A stretch of DNA of 64,000 bases from DATEJJ01 sp039649115 (GTDB lineage: Bacteria; Actinomycetota; Actinomycetes; Mycobacteriales; Micromonosporaceae): contig JBBWZQ010000036.1 in NCBI GenBank assembly GCA_039649115.1, positions 22,589 to 86,588 on the forward strand, read 5' to 3'. The notes under the pieces were generated by a model that searched no databases, had not been told where the DNA came from, and saw only the letters and a list, made by a program, of their open reading frames with translations. Position 1 is the stretch's first letter, and each line of letters opens with the position of its first letter. Shown one piece after another: positions 41,994 through 50,141 of the stretch. The position numbers were made by a program, and so were the translations under genes.

Positions 41994-44138
41994 TCAGGCC
42001 ACCGGGGCGGGCCGGCGGAGCATCGCGCGCAGCGGGGCGGGAGACCACCAGTTCCACCTGCCCAGCAGGGTCATGGTCGCGGGTACCAGCAGGCACCGCA
42101 CGACGGTCGCGTCGATCAGCACCGCCACGGTGAGGCCGATGCCGAGTTCCTCGATGCTGCCCATCCGCGCGCCGCCGAAGCACGCGAACACGATCATCAT
42201 CAGCAGCGCGGCGGACGTGATGATGCGACCCGAGCTCTGCAGGCCACGCCGTACCGCCTCGTCGCTGGGCGACCCGGCGTCCACGTACTCCTTGATGCGG
42301 CTGAGCAGGAAGACCTCGTAGTCCATCGAGAGGCCGAACGCGAAGGCCAGGATGATGACGGTGACGAACGGGTCCAAGCCGGGAACGGTCAGTGTGTGCA
42401 GCGGTCCGGACAGCCATCCGTGGACGAACACGCCGGTCATGACGCCCAGGGTGGCAGCCAGGGACAGGACGTTGGCCGCCACCGCCTTGAGCGGGACCAC
42501 CAGGGAGCCGGTCATGACCAGCAGCAGCAACAGCATCGCCAGCACGGCGACACCGATCGCCCCGGGCAGTCCGCGTGCGATCAGGTCCTTCAGGTCGACG
42601 AGCCGGGCCGCGTCACCCGTTGTCCACGAAGCGACCCCCGGTGGCCGGTCGGCCCGCACCCGCCGCACCAGGTCCTCTGTTGCCGGGGTCGGCGGCCCCG
42701 CGGCCACCTCAAGGTCCACTGTGGACAGGCCGGGCGCGGCGGGCCGGGCCGGGCGCACGCTGCGCACCGCGCGGTCGGTCGTCCAGCGCGCCGCCCAGGC
42801 GTCGAGGGCGGCCGGGTCCGACCGGGCCACCACGGTGACCGCCTGCGCCTGGCCGAGTCCGAAGCGGCTGCCGAGTTCGCCGGCGACCTGTACCGACTCG
42901 ATGCCGCCCGGCATCTGCGCGAGCCCGGGCAGCATGGTGCGGGTGCCCGTCAGCGGAGCCGCGGCGAGCAGCAGCAGTGCCGCCGCGCCCAGGGTCACCA
43001 GCACCGGCCGGCGCTGCACGAGGTGCGCGGTGCGGGCGAAGAAGCCCCGATCGGCGCTGCGTCGTGCCGCGCGGCGCGAGGCGCGTGGGCTCGGGGCCAG
43101 GCGGCGGTGGGCCAACCCGATCAGCGCCGGGGTGAAGGTGAGCGCGACGAGCATCGCGACCACCGCGACCGAGACACCCGCGGCACCGAGCGCGGAGAGC
43201 CCGGGCAGGTCGAACATCAGCAGGCCGGACAGGGCCGCCGCGACGGTCAGCGCGCTGAACAGGATGGTACGTCCGGCGGTCGCCCAGGCACGGCCGACCG
43301 CCTCCTCCGGTGTCCCGCCGGCACCCACCTCCTCCCGGTACCGGCTGACCAGCAGCAGCCCGTAGTCGATGGACAGGCCGAGCCCGAGCAGCGTCACGAC
43401 GGTCAGCACGTTCGTGTCGAGCGTGGTCACCGCCGAGAAGCCCAGCAGCATCAGCATGGCGGAGGCGATGGACACGATGGCCCCGAGTACCGGCAGGCCG
43501 GCCGCGACCAGTCCGGCGAAGACCACGACGAGCGCGAGGAGCGTCAGCGGCAGCGAGAGTTCCTCGCCGGTACCCAGGTCATGCTCTTCGGCGGCGACGG
43601 CGGCGTGGTCGATCGCCAGTTGGCCGCCGACCCGGACCCTCGCCTGTGCCTGGCCCGCGGCGCGCAGCTCGGTGCCTAGCCGGTGCAGGCGCTCGGTGAC
43701 GGCGTCGATCGTCTGGTCGCGCCGCTTCTGGTCGAGTGGGGCCAGCGTGACCACGATGGCGGCGGCCTGCCGGTCGTCGGACAGGTAGGCCGCCTGGGCC
43801 GCCTGCGCTCCGCTGTATGGCGTATCCACCCGGCGCACGTCGGTACGGCTGCTCAGATCGGCGGCCGCGCGCCCCACCGCCTCGCGTGCCGCCGGTGCCG
43901 TGGGGTCGATCCCGTCGACGAGCCCGATCACCTCGCCGCCGGTGCCACCGGCGGCGTCGATGGCCGCCTGCGCCTGGACGGATTCCACGTTCTTCGGCGT
44001 CTCGCCGCTGGCCAACGAGTCGACCACCGGCCCGGCGGCGATGACGCCGAGGGCCACGACGGCGAGCCAGCCGGCAAGAACCCACCAGCGGCGCCGGAAA
44101 CACCATCGCCCGATCCGTGCCGTCACACCAGCGACCAT
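41994..44138 (-). CDS. MMPL-family RND transporter
   Basis: 714 residues. ATG at 44138 chosen over an in-frame GTG at 44147 because AGGGTGG lies about 5 bases before it. Twelve predicted helices in two halves, each with an outer loop. The first-half core VTLLGLGLSIDYGLLLVSRYREE and the second-half FAFGLSMDYEVFLLSRIKEY carry the Asp-Tyr pairs of the proton relay. Such actinobacterial proteins export lipids or siderophores. The promoter region has two 11-base palindromes. Confidence 0.93.
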   Translation of the reverse strand: MVAGVTARIGRWCFRRRWWVLAGWLAVVALGVIAAGPVVDSLASGETPKNVESVQAQAAIDAAGGTGGEVIGLVDGIDPTAPAAREAVGRAAADLSSRTDVRRVDTPYSGAQAAQAAYLSDDRQAAAIVVTLAPLDQKRRDQTIDAVTERLHRLGTELRAAGQAQARVRVGGQLAIDHAAVAAEEHDLGTGEELSLPLTLLALVVVFAGLVAAGLPVLGAIVSIASAMLMLLGFSAVTTLDTNVLTVVTLLGLGLSIDYGLLLVSRYREEVGAGGTPEEAVGRAWATAGRTILFSALTVAAALSGLLMFDLPGLSALGAAGVSVAVVAMLVALTFTPALIGLAHRRLAPSPRASRRAARRSADRGFFARTAHLVQRRPVLVTLGAAALLLLAAAPLTGTRTMLPGLAQMPGGIESVQVAGELGSRFGLGQAQAVTVVARSDPAALDAWAARWTTDRAVRSVRPARPAAPGLSTVDLEVAAGPPTPATEDLVRRVRADRPPGVASWTTGDAARLVDLKDLIARGLPGAIGVAVLAMLLLLLVMTGSLVVPLKAVAANVLSLAATLGVMTGVFVHGWLSGPLHTLTVPGLDPFVTVIILAFAFGLSMDYEVFLLSRIKEYVDAGSPSDEAVRRGLQSSGRIITSAALLMMIVFACFGGARMGSIEELGIGLTVAVLIDATVVRCLLVPATMTLLGRWNWWSPAPLRAMLRRPAPVA

Positions 44139-44178
44139 GGCTGCCACCCTGACGAATTGTGAAGAGCCGGCACCACAC

Positions 44179-44204
44179 TAGCAACGCTACCTATAGCAAT
44201 GCTA
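44179..44204. promoter_or_regulatory. Two TAGC-N3-GCTA palindromes upstream of the MMPL gene
   Basis: TAGCAACGCTA at 44179-44189 and TAGCAATGCTA at 44194-44204, 15 bases apart in register, in the 103-base gap between the MMPL gene and the divergent membrane-protein gene. Very similar 11-mers flank the PadR gene (TAGGGTCGCTA at 51412, TAGGGTTGCTA at 51461) and one lies at 53335. Likely operators of a TetR- or PadR-type repressor. Confidence 0.55.
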
Positions 44205-44241
44205 CCCTAGCTTATCCGATGCGGGGGGAGGCCAGGCGGGC

Positions 44242-44805
44242 GTGCTGGCATTGACCATCCTCGGCATCAACGTGCCGGACAGCCGACCGCTGTTCATCGC
44301 CGCCCTGGCGGTGCACGTACCGGCCGGCATCGTCAGTGTGCTCTCGGGCGCCGTGGCCGCGTCGGCGCGCAAGCGGCCGCGCCGCCACCCGATCGCCGGT
44401 CGGGTCTACCTCGTGGGGATCGCGCTGGTCTGCGCGTCCGCGACGGTGCTGGCGCCGATGCGCTGGCAGCACGACTGGCCGCTGTTCCTGCTGGATCTCC
44501 TCGCGTTCGCGCTGGCCGGCACCGGACTGCTGGTCCGGCTGCGGCAGCGACCGGGCTGGCCCGCCCGCCACGGCATGGCCATGGCCGGCTCCTACGTGAC
44601 TCTGCTCACCGGGTTCTATGTGGACAATGGCCCGCAGTTGCCGCTGTGGGACCGGCTTCCGCACCTCACGTACTGGCTGCTGCCCGTGACGGCGGGCGTG
44701 CCGCTGACGGTGCGCGCGCTGTTCCACAACCGGGCGTGGAAGGGAGGCGCCCGATGGCCGCTGGCGAGCCGGTCTACCTCGACCACAACGCGACCACTCC
44801 GGTAG
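44242..44805 (+). CDS. Multi-pass membrane protein, unknown function
   Basis: 187 residues from a GTG at 44242; GGGAGG lies 12 bases upstream. Four to five helices, with ARKRPRRHPIAGRVYLVG and ARHGMAMAGSYVTLLTGFYVDNG motifs that resemble DUF2306-like membrane proteins with conserved His residues. The last 52 bases overlap the cysteine desulfurase gene in another frame, and the C-terminal tail encoded there is Ser/Thr/Arg-rich and looks non-domain. Divergent from the MMPL gene. Confidence 0.7.
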   Translation: MLALTILGINVPDSRPLFIAALAVHVPAGIVSVLSGAVAASARKRPRRHPIAGRVYLVGIALVCASATVLAPMRWQHDWPLFLLDLLAFALAGTGLLVRLRQRPGWPARHGMAMAGSYVTLLTGFYVDNGPQLPLWDRLPHLTYWLLPVTAGVPLTVRALFHNRAWKGGARWPLASRSTSTTTRPLR

Positions 44806-45911
44806 ATCCCGAGGTCGTCGCGGCGCTGACGCCGTACCTGTCCGTCCACTTCGGAAACCCGTCCAGCGCACACGAATTCGGCCGGGTGGCACGCCAGGCC
44901 GTCGACCGGGCTCGGGAGCAGACCGCCGCGCTGATCGGCGCCGTACCGGATCGGCTGGTCTTCACCGGGTCCGGTTCGGAGAGCAACGCCCTGGCGATCC
45001 ACGGCGCCGCCCTGGGACCGCACCAGTCCTACCGGCGCACCATCGTCACCCAGGCCACCGAGCATCCGTCGGTCATCGAGACGTGCCAGATCCTGTGGCG
45101 CCGGCACCGGATCCGCGTGGTGGTGCTGCCGGTCGACGAGTCCGGTCGGGTGGATATGGTGCGGGCACGCGCCGCGATCGATGAGCGGACCCTGCTGGTG
45201 AGCGTGCAACTGGCCAACGGCGAGACGGGCACGATGCAGCCCGTCGACGAACTCGCCCGCATCGCCCACGAACACGGCGCGCTGATGCACACGGACGCCT
45301 GCCAGGCGGTGGGAAAGGTACCGGTCGATGCCACGGCCCTCGGCGTGGACCTGCTGAGCCTGGCGGGTCACAAGATGTACGCGCCGAAGGGTGTCGCCGC
45401 GCTCTACCACCGGCCCGGCCTGAACGTGGAACCGCTCGTGCCCGGCGGCGGCCAGGAGGGCGGGATGCGTTGCGGCACCGAGAACGTGCCCTACCTGGTC
45501 GGGCTCGGCACGGCCAGTGAGATCGCGGCCCGGCGGCTGCCCGCGGATGGCGAACGCCTCCGGGCACTGCGCAACAGCCTCTTCGAGGACCTGCGGCGGG
45601 GACTGGGCACCCGGGTCCGGCTCAACGGCAACGGCAACCACCGGCTGCCGAACACAGTCAACGTGAGCATCGAAGGGTGCGACGGACGGGCACTGCTCGC
45701 GGCGATGCCCGATCTCGCCGCGTCCACGGGTTCGGCGTGCCATGCGGGTGCGACGGACGGGTCGCCGGTGCTGCTCGCCATGGGGCTGTCCCGGACGCGG
45801 GCACGCGCCGCGCTGCGGCTGAGCCTCGGGCGCGGCACGAGCGCGGCGGACGTGCACCGCGCCGCCGACATGATCGTGCAGTCGGCCGGCGCGCTCGCCC
45901 CGGTCACCTGA
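44754..45911 (+). CDS. Cysteine desulfurase (IscS/NifS-like, PLP enzyme)
   Basis: 385 residues. ATG at 44754 with AGGGAGG about 7 bases upstream, inside the end of the membrane-protein gene. Family features: YLDHNATTP (8-16), TEHPSV with PLP-stacking His104, LANGETG, PLP-lysine Lys207 in LAGHKMYAPKG, and the active-site Cys329 in STGSACHAG with a mobile loop as in class I enzymes. It removes sulfur from cysteine as a persulfide; class I members can also act on selenocysteine. No iscU, scaffold or thiolation partner gene is adjacent. It converges on an operon with a TusA-like domain, a possible acceptor. No dnd genes are present, so a DNA-phosphorothioation role is unlikely. Confidence 0.92.
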   Translation: MAAGEPVYLDHNATTPVDPEVVAALTPYLSVHFGNPSSAHEFGRVARQAVDRAREQTAALIGAVPDRLVFTGSGSESNALAIHGAALGPHQSYRRTIVTQATEHPSVIETCQILWRRHRIRVVVLPVDESGRVDMVRARAAIDERTLLVSVQLANGETGTMQPVDELARIAHEHGALMHTDACQAVGKVPVDATALGVDLLSLAGHKMYAPKGVAALYHRPGLNVEPLVPGGGQEGGMRCGTENVPYLVGLGTASEIAARRLPADGERLRALRNSLFEDLRRGLGTRVRLNGNGNHRLPNTVNVSIEGCDGRALLAAMPDLAASTGSACHAGATDGSPVLLAMGLSRTRARAALRLSLGRGTSAADVHRAADMIVQSAGALAPVT

Positions 45912-45995
45912 AGCTGGCCGGGTCATCTAAAGCTGGCCCGGTCACCTGAAGCCCGCCGCGCTCACAAGAAGCTCGCCGCGGTCACATGAAGTTCC
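45902..45995. repeat. Degenerate tandem repeat, about 19-20 bases, five units
   Basis: Units start at 45902, 45921, 45940, 45960 and 45980, each beginning GGTCA/GCTCA and continuing -nnTGAAGCTsGCC-like (for example GGTCACCTGAAGCTGGCC). The array fills the gap between two convergent genes and contains both stop codons (45909-45911 and 45982-45984). It may have arisen by slippage and may act as a terminator or protein-binding array. Confidence 0.65.
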
Positions 45996-47229
45996 GGGTA
46001 TGCAGCGCGGACAGCGAGGCCGCCTCGTCGGCGGGGAAGCCGAGCCGCTCCAGGCGGCGCCGCCGGCCCTCGTCCATCTGCCGTTCCAGTTGGCGCACCC
46101 GGCGGTACCCGGTGCCGATCGCGCCGGGCGTCCATTCGCCGGCCGCGAGGACGACCAGCGCGTCGAGTACGTCGGCGTTGAGGCCGGCGGTGTCCCGCAG
46201 CGCCTCGTACCGGCGCTCCACGGCCGCGCGCAACCGGTCGCGCAGGCCCGGCTCCAGCCTCGCGTGCTGAGCCAGATGAGCCACGCCGAACAGCACGTGG
46301 CGCCGCTCGTCCTGCATCGCCAGCCAGGCCACCCGGCGGGTGACCGGATCGGGGGCATGCTGGGCGATGAAGCCGAGCAGGTCGACGAAGGTACCCTCGC
46401 CGAGCACCGAGAGCAGGAACGAGGCGAGCGAGAAGTCGGACTCCTCGACGAGCGTGAACAGCGAAGCCCGGCCGCCGGCCGACGAGGTGCCCAGCGCGTC
46501 GCCCCGCAACATGGCCCGCCGCGTGAAGATCTCCATGTGCCGCGCCTCATCGGCGACCTGGACCGCGAGAAGCTGGACGACCTCGCGGAAGTGCGGGTGG
46601 ATGCGTCCGAGGAAACGTGCCGGTACGAGCAGGGCCACCTGCTCGTTCTCCACGAGGTACGTCATCACCTGTACCACGGCGGCCTCGACGTCGTCGGCCA
46701 GGGTGAACGGCTCGACCCACGGTACCGCGGTTGCGGGATCCCATTGGCGCGCCGCCGCGTGCGCGTAGAGCCGGGGCGCCACGTCGGACCAGACGAGGTC
46801 CCGGTCGTCGAGGTCGAAGTACGGCTCGGGGCCGCCGGCCTCCAGCAAAGCGCCACGGGCCGCCATGCCCCACGCCGCCGGCGGCCGGGACTGGACCGCC
46901 CCGGTCGCACCGGCACGGGCCGCGCCGAGCCAGCGCAGATCCTGCCGGTCGCCGCGCACGATCAGCGCGTCCGGCACATCCGCCCGGTCAGCTGGGGCGT
47001 GCTCGCCTGCGCCAGAACCCGGCTCCGGCCGCGCTCGCCCGGCGCCGGGCCACGCCAGGTGGTGCCCCTCGGTCCGGCACCACGCGGCCAGGTGCACGGG
47101 CAGGGCCGGATCGCGGCCGCGTACGCGCAGGTGCTCGCCCGGCCGCATCGGTCCGAGTGTCCGCCGCAGCAGCAGGTGCGCTCCGCCGTCCAGGCCCAGC
47201 TCACCGAGGTCGAGAGCGGCAGGGCTCAC
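45982..47229 (-). CDS. TusA-like domain fused to ferritin-like di-iron domain
   Basis: 415 residues. GTG at 47229 overlaps the previous stop by 4 bases. Residues 5-58 match the TusA fold (LDLGELGLDGG, MRPGEHLRVRGRDPALPVHLAAW, TEGHHL), but the sulfur-carrying Cys of the CPxP motif is absent. After a variable linker, residues about 175-330 form a ferritin-like four-helix domain with two ExxH motifs: VENEQ (194-198), DEARH (Glu228, His231), GEGT (Glu278) and DERRH (Glu308, His311). This suggests a di-iron oxidase or oxygenase. I know no characterised protein with this fusion. Third gene of an operon with a flavoprotein and a PhnD-like protein. Confidence 0.75.
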   Translation of the reverse strand: MSPAALDLGELGLDGGAHLLLRRTLGPMRPGEHLRVRGRDPALPVHLAAWCRTEGHHLAWPGAGRARPEPGSGAGEHAPADRADVPDALIVRGDRQDLRWLGAARAGATGAVQSRPPAAWGMAARGALLEAGGPEPYFDLDDRDLVWSDVAPRLYAHAAARQWDPATAVPWVEPFTLADDVEAAVVQVMTYLVENEQVALLVPARFLGRIHPHFREVVQLLAVQVADEARHMEIFTRRAMLRGDALGTSSAGGRASLFTLVEESDFSLASFLLSVLGEGTFVDLLGFIAQHAPDPVTRRVAWLAMQDERRHVLFGVAHLAQHARLEPGLRDRLRAAVERRYEALRDTAGLNADVLDALVVLAAGEWTPGAIGTGYRRVRQLERQMDEGRRRRLERLGFPADEAASLSALHTRNFM

Positions 47230-48071
47230 GGGTGGTACCCGGGCATGGTGATCCGGCCGGCGTGGTCGTAGAACCCGAAGCGGTCGACGGCCGCCTCCAG
47301 CGCCGGGTACCCGCTGCGGCGCCCCGGCCGCCAGGTGGTGAGCCCTTCGAGGTCGAACAGCTCGCGCAGCCGCGCGTCGGCGTAGGACATGCCCAGCAGC
47401 AGTTCGCCGAACCGGTCGACCAGCGCGTGTGGCGCCCGGTCCGTGGCGGTGAGGTTGCAGTGGTCGTACGGCGGCGTCTGGGCCAGGATGCGGGTGGCAC
47501 CGGGCGGCAGCGTCCCTTCGTTGGCGAACATCAGGTGGCTCGCGTCGAGCAGCACGGCGGCGTCCACGGTACCGGCGGCCAGCGCCCGGGCGGCGTCGCG
47601 CTCACCACCGATGTGGTCGCCGTGCAGTCCCACCCCGACGTCGAAGCGCCGCGGCCGCACCTCGACGCCGAGCTCGGCCAGGTACCCCAGCGGGATCAGT
47701 GTCCCTTGTGGAGAGTCGACCGCACCCGTCGCCACGGTGCCCCCCGCCAGGTCTCCGGGCTTCTCGAACGGGCTGCCGGCCCGGACCACGACGACGGAGC
47801 TGAGATCCTGATCGGTGTCGCGCATGGCCAGCGGCCACACGCGCACCCCGGTCGCCCGACCCGCGCGGGCGGCACGGATCCAGGCGAGCGGCGAGTTCCA
47901 CGCCAGGTGGATGCGCCCGGCGACCAGGTCGTCGACCTGCCGCTCGTAGTTGGCGTAGAGCACGTAGTCCATGGGCAGGTCGTGGTCGGCGAACCAGCCG
48001 CGGAAGCCGTCCCAGACGCGCGACACCTTGGGGTCGTAGGCGACCGCACCGAGCAGGAGGACCTGGCTCAT
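47226..48071 (-). CDS. PhnD-like periplasmic-binding-fold protein without signal peptide
   Basis: 281 residues. ATG at 48071 overlaps the flavoprotein stop by one base. The PhnD/SsuA/transferrin-like fold is visible (LLLGAVAYDPKVSRVWDGF, LAWNSPLAWIRA, LAGGTVATGAVDSPQGTLIP, AAVLLDASH). It begins directly with the first beta strand and has no signal peptide, lipobox or adjacent permease or ATPase gene. It is therefore probably a cytoplasmic ligand-binding or catalytic protein rather than a transporter part. Proposed partner of the flavoprotein and the TusA/di-iron fusion; ligand unknown, perhaps an oxyanion or organosulfur/selenium compound (inference). Confidence 0.8.
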   Translation of the reverse strand: MSQVLLLGAVAYDPKVSRVWDGFRGWFADHDLPMDYVLYANYERQVDDLVAGRIHLAWNSPLAWIRAARAGRATGVRVWPLAMRDTDQDLSSVVVVRAGSPFEKPGDLAGGTVATGAVDSPQGTLIPLGYLAELGVEVRPRRFDVGVGLHGDHIGGERDAARALAAGTVDAAVLLDASHLMFANEGTLPPGATRILAQTPPYDHCNLTATDRAPHALVDRFGELLLGMSYADARLRELFDLEGLTTWRPGRRSGYPALEAAVDRFGFYDHAGRITMPGYHP

Positions 48072-49201
48072 CACGCGCCGTCCAGCAGCGGCATCCCGCA
48101 GACGGCCCGCCCGACGAAGTCGGTGAGCCGGTCGGTGGTGGGCGCCATCACCCGCGCCGCGCGCGCGTCCCGGAAGCGGCGCTCGATGCCGAGTTCCTTG
48201 CGGAACGCCGCTCCCCCGCACGCCTTCATCGCCATGTCCGTGACCGCGATCGCCGCCTCGGCGGCCACCGCCTTCACCTCCAGCAGGCGCAGCGTCGCGT
48301 CGTCGTGGCCGGACTCCAGGGCGGTGACGGCGCTGTCGAGCAGAGCGGCGGTGCGGTCGAGCTCGATCCGCATGCGACCGATGTCGTACCGGATCAGCGG
48401 CTGCTCCGCGAGCGTCTGCCCGAGGTGTTCCAGCCGGGCGGTGGTCAGGTGCGCGACGCATTCGGTGAGGGTGGCGCGCATGAGGCCGAGGCTGAAGGCG
48501 GCGTTGAGGATGAGGAACCAGGGCAGCGTGGCCTCCATGGCGATGTCCAGCCCGGCACCGTCCAGGCCCAGCATCGCCGACCGGGGTAGCGGGACGTCGT
48601 GCCCGTGGATGGGTTTGGAGGCGTTGCCGCGCAGGCCCAGCCCGTCGAAGCCGCCGGCGACCTCGATGCCGGGTGAGCCGGCGGGCACCAGCCACAGGGT
48701 CATGGGGCCGTCGGCGGCCAGCGGCCGGCTCGACCAGAGGTAGCTGTCCGCCTCGCCGGCCGAGGTGACCCAACTCTTGCGGGCGGACAGCCGGACCTCG
48801 TCGCCGGCGGCGCTGGCGGTGCTCAACGGCGCCCAGAAGTGGCTGCGCGACCCGGCCTCCGAGAAGGCGAGGGTGGTGAGGTGGCGGCCGGCGGCGATGG
48901 CCTCCTGCGTACCGGTGGGCCCGAAGGCATTGATCAGCGCGGTCGCCGCGTAGTGCATCAGCACCACCATGCCGGTCGAGCCGCAGGCCCGGCTGAGCCG
49001 CTCCACCACCGAGGCGGCTTCGCGCAGACCGCCGCCGCCGCCACCGACCGCGGCGGGTGCGGTCAGGCCGAGGACACCGGCGGCGCCCAGCGCGTCGACC
49101 GCCTTGCGCGGGAAGGTGCCGTCCCGGTCGACGAGCTCGGCGTCGGGCGCGACCACGTCGGCGACGATCTCGTCCACGGCGGTGACGGAGGAACTGTCCA
49201 C
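48071..49201 (-). CDS. Acyl-CoA-dehydrogenase-family flavoprotein
   Basis: 376 residues. GTG at 49201 with GAGGAG about 7 bases upstream, first gene of a three-gene operon. N-terminal helical domain, beta domain (LAFSEAGSRSHFWAP, KSWVTSAGEADSYLW) and C-terminal helical domain (AMKACGGAAFRKELGIERRFRDARAARVM). The usual catalytic Glu is not obvious, and the sequence fits the monooxygenase-like branch (DszC/SfnC/HpaH-type) at least as well as a true dehydrogenase. Together with a di-iron protein it suggests oxidative chemistry on a small molecule, possibly sulfur- or selenium-containing (inference). Confidence 0.85.
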   Translation of the reverse strand: MDSSSVTAVDEIVADVVAPDAELVDRDGTFPRKAVDALGAAGVLGLTAPAAVGGGGGGLREAASVVERLSRACGSTGMVVLMHYAATALINAFGPTGTQEAIAAGRHLTTLAFSEAGSRSHFWAPLSTASAAGDEVRLSARKSWVTSAGEADSYLWSSRPLAADGPMTLWLVPAGSPGIEVAGGFDGLGLRGNASKPIHGHDVPLPRSAMLGLDGAGLDIAMEATLPWFLILNAAFSLGLMRATLTECVAHLTTARLEHLGQTLAEQPLIRYDIGRMRIELDRTAALLDSAVTALESGHDDATLRLLEVKAVAAEAAIAVTDMAMKACGGAAFRKELGIERRFRDARAARVMAPTTDRLTDFVGRAVCGMPLLDGA

Positions 49202-49355
49202 GGCGATCTCCTCGGGTCGGGGCAGCCGTACGTTCCAGGCGAAAGGGGGAGCTGGGCCCGGTCGGCCGGTCGATGCTTCCGATGCTAGACAGCGCCGCGC
49301 GCCGGCCCAAGGCAGGGAACAATGGCAATCGGCGATGGGTCTGCCCGGTCGCGGC

Positions 49356-50141
49356 TTATGAACGGGCGGCCCGGCGGTACCTCACCAAGGCCAGCGGCAG
49401 TGCCACGGCCACGATGCCGACGATCCACGCGAGGGTGGCCAGTACCGGCCGAGCCGCGGCACCGCCGAGAGTCAGCGCGCGGGCGGCGTCGACCGCCTGC
49501 GTCACCGGACTGTGCGCGGCGACCACCTGCAACCATCCCGGCATCGAGCGGACCGGGACGAACGTGGAACTGGCGAACATGACCGGAATCGCGACGAGCA
49601 CGCTGCCTGTCTGCGCCGCCTCGGGGTCGCGTGTGGACAGTCCGATGAGGACACCGATCCAGGACAGGGCGAAGCCCATCGCGACGGTCAGCCCGTACGC
49701 GGCCAGCGCTCCCGCCAGTCCCTGGTGGAAGCGGAACCCCACCGCGAACCCGACGCCGATGGCGATCAGCAACGCCGAGGCGTTGCGTACCGCGTCGAAC
49801 ACGACGCGGCCCAACAGCAGCGCCGGGCGGCTGATCGGCTGGGAGCGGAACCGGTCCAGCACGCCGCTGGACAGGTCGTCCGACAGGCCCAGCGCGGTGT
49901 TGGCCATGCCGAAGGCCACCGACAGCACCAGCACACCGGGCAGCAGGAAGTCGACGTAGCTGGCGCCGGGGACCCGCATGGCGCCGCCGAACACGTACAC
50001 GAACAGCAGCACCCACATCACCGGCAGCGCGGTCGAGTAGGCGAGCTGGCTGGGCATCCGGATGTGGCGTCGGGCATTGCGCCGGGTGAGCACCCAGGTG
50101 TCGGACAGCAGCCGACCGCGGCTGACCACCTGCCCCGTCAT
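49356..50141 (-). CDS. ABC-2 type transporter permease (DrrB-like)
   Basis: 261 residues, six membrane helices. ATG at 50141 overlaps the ATPase stop by 4 bases. ABC-2 features include LLPGVLVLSVAFGMANTALGLSDDL, DRFRSQPISRPALLLGR and the C-terminal MFASSTFVPVRSMPGWLQ. Exports a drug or lipid-like compound with the ATPase at 50138-51103. Confidence 0.92.
   Translation of the reverse strand: MTGQVVSRGRLLSDTWVLTRRNARRHIRMPSQLAYSTALPVMWVLLFVYVFGGAMRVPGASYVDFLLPGVLVLSVAFGMANTALGLSDDLSSGVLDRFRSQPISRPALLLGRVVFDAVRNASALLIAIGVGFAVGFRFHQGLAGALAAYGLTVAMGFALSWIGVLIGLSTRDPEAAQTGSVLVAIPVMFASSTFVPVRSMPGWLQVVAAHSPVTQAVDAARALTLGGAAARPVLATLAWIVGIVAVALPLALVRYRRAARS

Noticed and set aside
44754..45911. Cysteine desulfurase read as DndA of a DNA phosphorothioation system
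   Set aside because: The N-terminus (YLDHNATTP) resembles DndA as well as IscS, but no dndB, C, D or E gene is near and the neighbours are unrelated.
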